Source: an uncultured Oscillochloris sp. (GTDB lineage: Bacteria; Chloroflexota; Chloroflexia; Chloroflexales; Chloroflexaceae). From it: a stretch of DNA of 36,241 bases. The translations under genes and the position numbers were made by a program. Within the stretch, counting starts at the first letter, position 1; each line of letters opens with the position of its first letter. The notes beneath the pieces are model-generated. The model was not told the origin of the DNA. It made no database searches and saw only the letters and a list, made by a program, of their open reading frames with translations. Location: NCBI GenBank assembly GCA_903887465.1, contig CAISPW010000247.1, positions 1 to 36,241 of the forward strand, in the 5' to 3' direction. Shown here one piece after another: positions 30,843-36,241 of the stretch.

Positions 30843-31466
30843 TCAGAACATTGTCTTACGTGAAATACCCGCCCGCCCGGCGCTCAACTCGGCCAGATCG
30901 GCGACGCACCCCGCGTAGGCGTCGGCGGGCAGGTGCGCGGAGATGTGTACATCGGTGGCGAAGTCCTCGGCCTCAACGGTGGCACCGTGGGTCTCCAGGG
31001 CGCGCCGGATCGCCGCGTAGTCTCCATAGTTCGCCCGCACGTGCAGATCCCGCAGTTCCACCCGCTCGGCGCGCGGCAGCACCTCCAGCACCGCCTTCAC
31101 CGAGTCGCCGTAGGCCCGCACCAGCCCCCCGGTGCCCAGCAGCGTCCCGCCAAAGTAGCGCGTCACCACCACCGTCACATCGCCCAGACCGGCACCGCGT
31201 AGCACCGCCAGCATGGGCCGACCCGCCGTGCCCCCTGGCTCGCCGTCGTCGCTCATGCCGGCGGTGACGCTGGCCCCGTAGCCGACCAGGTACGCGAAGC
31301 AGTGGTGGCTGGCGTCGGGCGCGGCGGCGCGCAACTCGGCGATAAATGCCTTGGCGGCGGCAACGTCGGCGGTGGGGGCGGCATGGGCGATGAAGCGGGA
31401 GTTGCTGATGGTGAGATCGGCGCGGGCGCGCCCGGCGGGGATGGGGTAGCGGGTGGTGTCGGCCAT
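30843..31466 (-). CDS. YigZ/IMPACT family protein (UPF0029)
   Basis: A 207-residue protein of the YigZ/IMPACT family. The N-terminal domain has SRFIAHAAP, the conserved DASHHCFAYLVG and DDGEPGGTAGRPML, and VVVTRYFGGTLLGTGGLVRAY. A C-terminal DUF1949-like ferredoxin-fold domain follows (about 135-205). The bacterial role is not established; eukaryotic IMPACT acts in translation control. It starts 3 bases after the stop of the YgjP-type peptidase gene and is probably co-transcribed with it. Confidence 0.92.
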   Translation of the reverse strand: MADTTRYPIPAGRARADLTISNSRFIAHAAPTADVAAAKAFIAELRAAAPDASHHCFAYLVGYGASVTAGMSDDGEPGGTAGRPMLAVLRGAGLGDVTVVVTRYFGGTLLGTGGLVRAYGDSVKAVLEVLPRAERVELRDLHVRANYGDYAAIRRALETHGATVEAEDFATDVHISAHLPADAYAGCVADLAELSAGRAGISRKTMF

Positions 31467-31469
31467 GGT

Positions 31470-32057
31470 CTACTCCTCGTGCGCGGCGGCGAGCTGGGCG
31501 CGCTCAACCGACGGCAGTTGCTCCCAGGCGCGGGCGAGCCATGTCACGCCGGAGAGAAAGGCACGGGCGCGGTCGGTGTCGGGGTAGACGCTGCGCAGCA
31601 GCGCCCAGAAGGCCGGGCTGTGGTTGGGGTGGATGGCGTGGGCCAGCTCGTGGGCCAGCACGGCCTCAAGTATCCAGGGCGGCATGTGACGCAAAGCTGC
31701 GCTCAGGCGGACGCTCTGGGTGCGCGGGCTGTAGGATCCCCAGCACGAACTGGTGACGGTGGTGAACTCGACGCTACGCACCTCGGGGGGTTTGGGAAAG
31801 CGCTGGGCGATGCGGCGAGCCAGCTCGGCGGGGTCGTCCTCGCGGTTGATCTGATGGGCGCGCTGCCGCCGCAGCAGCCGACGGGCCAGCTCGCCAATGA
31901 TCCGCAGGGCCTCGGCCTGCTCCAGGTGCAGCGGGATGCTCACCTGCATGCCGCCTTCGCCCATGCGCGCGTTGACGTTCTTCACGGCCTTACGATCAAC
32001 GCGCAGGCGAACCTCGGTGCCGTCGATGGTGATCGTGCTGGGAAAATCGCTTGTCAT
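31470..32057 (-). CDS. YgjP-type (DUF45/WLM-like) zinc metallopeptidase
   Basis: A 195-residue protein with the YgjP/DUF45 pattern: an N-terminal beta region, SSCWGSYSPRTQSVRLSAAL, then the zinc motif HELAH in LEAVLAHELAHAIHPNHSPAFW, where H-E-x2-H and the downstream His form the site. The family is related to the SprT/WLM metallopeptidases; substrates are unknown. It lies between the Fur-family gene (20 bases upstream) and yigZ (3 bases downstream), all on the minus strand. Confidence 0.88.
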   Translation of the reverse strand: MTSDFPSTITIDGTEVRLRVDRKAVKNVNARMGEGGMQVSIPLHLEQAEALRIIGELARRLLRRQRAHQINREDDPAELARRIAQRFPKPPEVRSVEFTTVTSSCWGSYSPRTQSVRLSAALRHMPPWILEAVLAHELAHAIHPNHSPAFWALLRSVYPDTDRARAFLSGVTWLARAWEQLPSVERAQLAAAHEE

Positions 32058-32077
32058 TCGGGGCCGATGTTTCGCCT

Positions 32078-32506
32078 CTATCTACGGCATGCGGCGCAGA
32101 GTCCGAAGATCGAGATATGGGCTAGGCGGGCGGCGAAGCCGTAGCGGGACTCCAGCTCCAGGCGCAGCGGCTCAAGGATGAGCGGGTCGATCTCGATGAC
32201 CGTGTTGCAGATCTCGCAGACGAGGTGGTGGTGATCGTGATGGCTGAGCAGGGCGTAGAGCATATGGTTCTGGCCCAGGCTAGTCTCGCTGACCAGGTTC
32301 ACATCGCGCAGCCAGCGCAAGGTGCGGTAGATGGTGGTCGGATCGACCGAGATGCTCGGGTAGCGGGCGGTGATCGTCTGGGCGATCTCATCGGCGCTCA
32401 TGTGGTGGTCGCCGTGCTGGAGAGCCTCAAGCACGAGCCGCCGCTGCGGAGTCAGCCGGTGTCCGCGTGCCCGCAGGTTGTGGATCAGGTCGTCGTAGTC
32501 GCTCAT
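32078..32506 (-). CDS. Fur-family metal regulator
   Basis: A 142-residue Fur-superfamily repressor. The winged-helix part has GHRLTPQRRLVLEAL, HHMSADEI and DPTTIYRTLRWL. The metal-binding part has SHHDHHHLVCEIC and the C-terminal CAAC, giving two CxxC pairs for structural zinc and a His-rich sensory site. It could be Zur, Nur or Fur; the divergent cobalt/nickel transporter favours a cobalt, nickel or zinc sensor. The start is MSDYDDL, in agreement with family length; an upstream in-frame extension of 36 residues is rejected. It is divergent from cbiM across a 149-base gap holding an operator-like palindrome. Confidence 0.92.
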   Translation of the reverse strand: MSDYDDLIHNLRARGHRLTPQRRLVLEALQHGDHHMSADEIAQTITARYPSISVDPTTIYRTLRWLRDVNLVSETSLGQNHMLYALLSHHDHHHLVCEICNTVIEIDPLILEPLRLELESRYGFAARLAHISIFGLCAACRR

Positions 32507-32588
32507 GCAGTGCGTGCCTTTGGGCAGATGTGGGCTAATTATAGGTCTGGCGAGATCTGGCGTCAACTTTATGTGTGTACAAGCGCAG

Positions 32589-32612
32589 GCATCTACCGTA
32601 TAATACAGATGC
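32589..32612 (+). promoter_or_regulatory. cbiM promoter with palindromic operator
   Basis: GCATCT (32589-32594) and AGATGC (32607-32612) are a perfect inverted repeat that encloses TATAAT (32599-32604), a consensus -10. The -35 (TGTACA at 32576-32581, 4/6, 17-base spacing) is weak. A repressor bound here would block the promoter. The divergent Fur-family protein is the obvious candidate. Confidence 0.55.
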
Positions 32613-32655
32613 AACTAGTGGTAGAAGCTATACTTGACATATAGAGGAGAGGCGT

Positions 32656-33768
32656 ATGCACATTCCTGATGGCTACCTCAGCCCAGCGACGTGCGCAGCG
32701 CTGTACGTGGCATCTGCGCCGTTCTGGTACACCGCATTCAGCAAGATCAAGCGTCTGCTGAGTACACGGCTGGTGCCGCTGATCTCGGTATTTGCCGCGT
32801 TCTCATTTGTGATCATGATGTTCAACCTGCCGCTGCCCGGCGGCACCACCGGCCACGCGGTGGGGATGGCGGTGACCACGATTGTCCTCGGGCCGTGGGG
32901 TTCGATCCTGGCGATCTCGGTGGCGCTGCTGATCCAGGCGCTGTTCTTCGGGGATGGCGGGATCACCGCATTTGGCGCGAACTGCTTCAACATGGCGATT
33001 GTCGGGTCGCTGGTGGCGTATGTGGTTTACCGGCTGATCGCGGGCCGGGCGGCGATCAGCTCGCCACGACGGGCGGTGGCAGCGGCGGTTGCCGGGTATC
33101 TGGCGATCAATATGGCGGCGCTGCTGGCGGCAATTGAGTTTGGCATTCAGCCGGGGCTTTTCCACGACGCATCGGGTGCGCCGCTGTACGCGCCCTACCC
33201 ACTGGGCGTGGCGATACCGGCGATGATGCTGGGCCACCTGACGATTGCCGGACTGGCCGAGTTGGTGGTGAGCGGCGGCGTAGTGGCCTACCTGCAGCGG
33301 TCTGAGCCTAGCCTGCTCAAGCTCACCGCCCCCGGCGCGGCGGAGGATGGTGGGGCGGCGGCGGCAATGCCGCGCGGCGGCTGGCGGGTCGCACGGCCCC
33401 TGCTGATCCTGCTCGCCATCATGATGATCCTGTCGCCGCTGGGGCTGGTGGCGACCGGCACGGCCTGGGGCGAATGGGCACCGGAGGACTTCGCCAACAC
33501 CGAGGCCCGCCAGGAGATCCAGGCGGGGTCAGGCAACGCCGCGCCGCCTGCGGTGGTGCCACCGGGCATGGAGAGGCTCTCGGATGTCTGGAGTGCCGTA
33601 ATCCCCGACTACGATCCGTTCCAGTCCAGGGATGTGAACATCCAACGGATCGGCTACCTGATCTCGGCGCTAGTGGGTGGCGGGCTGATCCTGCTGGCCT
33701 GCCTGCTGATCAGCTGGGTGGCGCAACTGGTGGGTGGCGGGCGGAAGCCGACGGCTGATAGCGGGTAG
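32656..33768 (+). CDS. cbiM: Cobalt/nickel ECF transporter substrate-binding membrane protein CbiM fused to CbiN-like domain
   Basis: A 370-residue membrane protein. The N-terminus MHIPDGYLSP is the CbiM/NikM signature; the mature N-terminal Met-x-His takes part in metal binding. About seven TM helices follow with FNLPLPGGTTGHAVG and FGDGGITAFGANCFNMAIVG. A C-terminal part (about 245-370) with two TM helices and GTAWGEWAPEDF resembles the CbiN/PDGLE component, so this is an MN fusion. It imports Co2+ or Ni2+ with CbiQ and CbiO. GAGGAG precedes the ATG. Cobalt would serve cobalamin synthesis, relevant to the cobalamin sensor nearby. Two repeat hairpins separate it from cbiQ. Confidence 0.94.
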   Translation: MHIPDGYLSPATCAALYVASAPFWYTAFSKIKRLLSTRLVPLISVFAAFSFVIMMFNLPLPGGTTGHAVGMAVTTIVLGPWGSILAISVALLIQALFFGDGGITAFGANCFNMAIVGSLVAYVVYRLIAGRAAISSPRRAVAAAVAGYLAINMAALLAAIEFGIQPGLFHDASGAPLYAPYPLGVAIPAMMLGHLTIAGLAELVVSGGVVAYLQRSEPSLLKLTAPGAAEDGGAAAAMPRGGWRVARPLLILLAIMMILSPLGLVATGTAWGEWAPEDFANTEARQEIQAGSGNAAPPAVVPPGMERLSDVWSAVIPDYDPFQSRDVNIQRIGYLISALVGGGLILLACLLISWVAQLVGGGRKPTADSG

Positions 33769-33785
33769 CCGCAAAACCCTGCATT

Positions 33786-33887
33786 TATAGCAATCCTACA
33801 TAGGTTGTGAAGAGGAGTCGAGCCTTTAGGCGGCGCGCTCCGGCTAAAGCCTCGACTCCATGCGACAACTCTCATAGGATTGCTATA
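33786..33887. repeat. MITE-like palindromic element between cbiM and cbiQ
   Basis: Perfect 13-bp terminal inverted repeats TATAGCAATCCTA (33786-33798) and TAGGATTGCTATA (33875-33887). Inside them GAGTCGAGCCTTTAG (33815-33829) pairs with CTAAAGCCTCGACTC (33844-33858) with one mismatch, so nearly the whole element can fold back. It encodes nothing. This looks like a short non-autonomous element or processed hairpin repeat inserted in the operon. Confidence 0.7.
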
Positions 33888-33932
33888 TGTTGGTTGAAAT
33901 TGCTAGCGGAGCTGGCAATTTCAACCAACATA
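33886..33932. other. 18-bp perfect stem hairpin before cbiQ
   Basis: Arms 33886-33903 and 33915-33932 are perfectly complementary (TATGTTGGTTGAAATTGC / GCAATTTCAACCAACATA) with an 11-nt loop that itself has AGC/GCT. There is no T tract. It abuts the MITE-like element and shares the TGTTGGTTG core with the hairpin at 26817-26859. It may set the relative expression of cbiM and cbiQ. Confidence 0.6.
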
Positions 33933-33991
33933 GATGATCCAACGTCGCTGGGGTTGCGTCCCAGACCTAACGTATATAGATAGGTGTGTCT

Positions 33992-34852
33992 ATGGCAGTG
34001 GCAGAGGCGAAATCCGTCGCCCCGGCGCGGCGGCGGCGGAAGAGCTTTGTGGAGCGCACGATCATCGGTCTGGCCGAGGCGATGGAGCAGTCGCTATACG
34101 CCGAGGAGTTGGCCCAGGCCGACGGCATGCTCCAGCGGATCGACCCGCGCGTGAAGGTCGTCGGTATGCTGGCGCTGCTGGCGGCGGCGGCGCTCTCGCG
34201 TAATATCAGCGTTATCCTGGGCCTCTTCGCGGGGGCGCTGCTGCTCGCGCGCATGTCGCAGGTGCCGCTGCGCACCCTGGTGAGCCGGGTTTGGGCGCCC
34301 GCGCTGCTGTTCACCGGCATGCTGGCGCTACCGGCGATCTTCATCACCCCCGGCCAGCCAATGGCGCGGCTGCCGATCCTCGGCTGGACGATCACGGCGC
34401 AGGGCGTCTCTGGCGCAACGTATCTGATCACCCGTGTCGAGACGGCCGCCACGTTCTCGCTGCTGCTCATCCTCTGCACGCCATGGGCGCACGTACTCAA
34501 GGCGCTGCGGGTGCTGCAGGTGCCGGTCGTGGGCGTCGTCATCCTCGGCATGACCTACCGCTACATCTTTCTGATGTTGCAGATCGCCCGCGATATGTTC
34601 GAGTCGCGCCAGAGCCGCATGGTCGGCAGGCTGGCGGGTTCGGATCAACGCCGGCTAGCCGGGGCCAGCGTGGGCGTGCTGCTGAGTAAGTCGTTCCAGC
34701 TCAGTAACGATATCTATATGGCGATGCAGTCGCGCGGGTTCCGTGGCGAGGTGTATACGCTGGACGAGTTTGTGATGCGGCGGGGCGACTGGCTGGCGCT
34801 GGCGGGGTTTACCCTGGTGGCCGGGGCGGCGCTTTGGCTGGGTCGCCTGTAG
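33992..34852 (+). CDS. cbiQ: Cobalt/nickel ECF transporter T component CbiQ
   Basis: A 286-residue ECF transporter coupling protein with about five to six TM helices. Typical features: an N-terminal LQRIDPRVKVVGMLALL helix, a central LGMTYRYIFLMLQIARDMFESRQSR, with the alanine/arginine coupling helices near AMQSRGFRGEVY that contact the ATPase. It joins the CbiMN metal-binding unit to CbiO. The ATG at 33992 is preferred, with AGG at proper spacing; a GTG six bases earlier is too close to it. A 11-bp-stem hairpin follows the stop codon. Confidence 0.92.
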   Translation: MAVAEAKSVAPARRRRKSFVERTIIGLAEAMEQSLYAEELAQADGMLQRIDPRVKVVGMLALLAAAALSRNISVILGLFAGALLLARMSQVPLRTLVSRVWAPALLFTGMLALPAIFITPGQPMARLPILGWTITAQGVSGATYLITRVETAATFSLLLILCTPWAHVLKALRVLQVPVVGVVILGMTYRYIFLMLQIARDMFESRQSRMVGRLAGSDQRRLAGASVGVLLSKSFQLSNDIYMAMQSRGFRGEVYTLDEFVMRRGDWLALAGFTLVAGAALWLGRL

Positions 34853-34921
34853 ACGCCCGCCGAGAGGCTGAAGCCCCCGGCGGGCGTCGTCGCACAGAGC
34901 GACTTCTGCGGTATTGCAGAA
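34852..34921. repeat. Hairpin pair between cbiQ and cbiO
   Basis: GACGCCCGCCG (34852-34862) and CGGCGGGCGTC (34878-34888) form a perfect 11-bp stem starting at the last base of the cbiQ stop codon. TTCTGC-GGTATT-GCAGAA (34904-34921) forms a second hairpin. The 19-mer at 34899-34917 recurs near 82-100 and 23267-23285. The rest of the gap (to 34966) has the CCCCCAAACCCCCACC remnant of the G-rich repeat family. Confidence 0.55.
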
Positions 34922-34966
34922 AAAGGGAGTTCTCGGGGGTATGCGGCCCCCAAACCCCCACCAGAG

Positions 34967-35791
34967 ATGGAGATGCGTGTGGCCGACATGGTCTTTGATG
35001 TTCAGCAGGCGACATACCGCTATAACGCGGACGTAACCGCGCTCAACGGCGTCTCGCTGATGATCCCGCGCGGCAGGCGGGTGGCGATTATGGGCGCAAA
35101 CGGATCCGGCAAGTCCACCCTGCTGCGCATTCTCGACGGTCTGTACTTTCCGACCACTGGGCGGGCGCTGGCCTTCGGCGAGCCACTGACCGAGGAGCGC
35201 TTTCAGGATGACAGCTTCGCCTTCGCCTTCCGGCGGCGCGTGGCCCTGGTCTTCCAGAACCCCGATGTGCAACTGTTTAACCCGACGGTCTTTGACGAGG
35301 TGGCGTTTGGCCCGCTCCAGATGCGCTGGCCGAAGGACGAGATCCGCCGTAAGGTCGCCGAGATGCTCGATCTGATGCAGATCACGCACCTGAAGAACCG
35401 CTCGCCGCACCGGCTGTCGGGCGGCGAAAAGAAGCGGGTCGCCCTGGCTTCGGTACTCATCCTCGACCCCGAGGTGTTGCTGATGGATGAGCCAACGGCG
35501 GCGCTGGATCCACGCAGCCAGAGTCAAGTGGTCGATTTCCTGGTCGGCTGGGGCGGCGGGGTTAAGACGGTGATCACCACCACACACGATCTGGATATCG
35601 TTGAGGAGATCGCCGACGACGCCTTTATCTTCCAAGGCGGGCGGATTGTCGCCGAGGGAGCGCCCGCAGATCTGCTGCGCGACGACGACCTGCTCCAGCG
35701 CACCAACCTGATCCACACGCACCGCCACGCCCACACCGACGGCCAGTTCCACGCGCACCCGCACCGGCATATCGGGCACGATCATGCGTAG
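34967..35791 (+). CDS. cbiO: Cobalt/nickel ECF transporter ATP-binding protein CbiO with His-rich tail
   Basis: A 274-residue ABC ATPase. Walker A GANGSGKST, Q-loop LVFQNPDVQLFNPTV (typical of CbiO/EcfA), signature LSGGEKKRVALAS, Walker B VLLMDEPTAALD and the switch His in TTTHDLD. The C-terminal 28 residues hold about ten His (THRHAHTDGQ, HAHPHRHIGHDHA), which may bind the transported metal or sense it; this tail is an unusual extension. It powers CbiMNQ-mediated metal import. No clear ribosome site marks the start; 34973 and 34988 are alternatives. Confidence 0.95.
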   Translation: MEMRVADMVFDVQQATYRYNADVTALNGVSLMIPRGRRVAIMGANGSGKSTLLRILDGLYFPTTGRALAFGEPLTEERFQDDSFAFAFRRRVALVFQNPDVQLFNPTVFDEVAFGPLQMRWPKDEIRRKVAEMLDLMQITHLKNRSPHRLSGGEKKRVALASVLILDPEVLLMDEPTAALDPRSQSQVVDFLVGWGGGVKTVITTTHDLDIVEEIADDAFIFQGGRIVAEGAPADLLRDDDLLQRTNLIHTHRHAHTDGQFHAHPHRHIGHDHA

Positions 35792-35836
35792 GGTGGGCAA
35801 AACATCGCGAGGTGTCGTCTGCGCAACGGCTTCGCC

Positions 35837-36241
35837 CTACGGCACGGCGGGGGCAGCACCCGGAGCCTGGATCAACTCGCTCAGGCGGCGCACGTCCGAC
35901 CAGTTTGTGTCATTCTCGTCGTCAGCAATCGGGGTGTAGAGGGTATCTTGGGCGAAGACCTGCACGGCGAACTTTTTGTCGCCCACGGTGATGATCCGGC
36001 TGTCGTCCATAGGCGCGCCAAGGGGCCGTTTGGCGCGGGCCTGGTCGAGCATGTAGGTGTGGAAGGCCCACGCCGGGTGGTAGGTGATCCCCGCCGAGCT
36101 GAAGGTCTCGCTCACCAGCGCCTGGTCAAGGCTGCCCGTGTAGACGTGCAAGTCGACGGCGGGCTCGAAGCGTCGCCCGGACCAGGCGGCCACCACGCGC
36201 CGGATGGTGTTGACGTAGGCGCTTGGCGCGTTGTTGTCGCT
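35837..36241 (-). CDS. Unknown protein, 5' end beyond the window
   Basis: The C-terminal 134 residues of a gene that continues past the right edge; the reading frame is open to the last base (first residues visible SDNNAPSAYVNTIRR). The sequence shows SGRRFEPAVDLHVYTG, SAGITYHPAWAFHTYM and a stretch ending VTVGDKKFAVQVFAQ-like strands, then a short acidic tail and PGAAPAVP. It may be part of an extracytoplasmic domain, but I recognise no family. It converges on cbiO with a 45-base gap. Confidence 0.6.
   Translation of the reverse strand, partial: SDNNAPSAYVNTIRRVVAAWSGRRFEPAVDLHVYTGSLDQALVSETFSSAGITYHPAWAFHTYMLDQARAKRPLGAPMDDSRIITVGDKKFAVQVFAQDTLYTPIADDENDTNWSDVRRLSELIQAPGAAPAVP

Noticed and set aside
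32507-32655. Cobalamin riboswitch upstream of cbiM
   Set aside because: The gap is only 149 bases and I could not find the conserved B12-box (GCCACTG-like) or the paired arms. A covariance-model scan would settle it.
34655-35800. A 381-codon minus-strand open frame over cbiO
   Set aside because: Antisense shadow of an unmistakable ABC ATPase; no motifs of its own.

Overview
The window looks like chromosomal DNA of a filamentous, gas-vesicle-forming member of Chloroflexota, most likely near Oscillochloris, Chloroploca or Viridilinea. This rests on protein style (GvpA, NrtR-type Nudix regulator, PASTA-type PBP, MglA/roadblock proteins, DICT domains), high GC and many G-rich intergenic palindromes. 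It was judged by eye without any database search. I saw no rRNA, tRNA, CRISPR array, transposase or prophage.

Layout. (1) Positions 1-7100, minus strand: a TPR/SLT lytic transglycosylase lipoprotein, a Nudix-winged-helix regulator (NrtR type) with an obvious operator over its promoter, then rpiA-rpe-glk-SirB1-like. (2) Positions 7359-9127, plus strand: a flippase-like membrane protein translationally coupled to a phosphatidylcholine-synthase-like CDP-alcohol phosphotransferase. (3) Positions 9469-13854, minus strand: class A PBP with a PASTA domain, a ferric-reductase-like heme membrane protein and a small one-TM protein. (4) Positions 14077-20665, minus strand: gas vesicle genes (gvpA, a GvpC-like protein with four exact 33-residue repeats, gvpF/L, gvpO), preceded by a soluble GAF-PAS-PAS histidine kinase, a lone receiver and an OmpR-type response regulator. 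(5) Positions 20959-30652, plus strand, divergent: an eight-gene signalling operon closed by a strong terminator. It encodes a DICT-GAF-cobalamin protein with the W-x9-EH signature of CarH-type light sensors, a protein made of a novel repeated helical module, a histidine-kinase-like protein lacking the phospho-acceptor His, a pseudo-receiver-roadblock protein, a roadblock/LC7 protein, an MglA-type GTPase, a DUF4388 protein, and a heme-oxygenase-like protein whose C-terminus carries the same helical module. (6) Positions 30843-32506, minus strand: YigZ/IMPACT, a YgjP-type metallopeptidase and a Fur-family regulator. (7) Positions 32656-35791, plus strand: a CbiMN-CbiQ-CbiO cobalt/nickel ECF transporter. 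(8) A truncated unknown gene at the right edge.

How it fits together. The promoters of gvpA and of the signalling operon share a 40-bp element (35/40 identical, direct CTAAC half-sites spaced 11 and 22 bp) placed at exactly the same distance from near-identical -10 boxes. The two divergent blocks therefore look co-regulated, plausibly by the OmpR-type regulator encoded between them. My reading is a light- and tetrapyrrole-responsive GTPase switch (resembling the actinobacterial conservon: kinase-like protein + roadblock + GTPase + accessory protein) tied to buoyancy or positioning of a phototroph. The nearby cobalt transporter could supply metal for the cobalamin chromophore, but that link is only positional.
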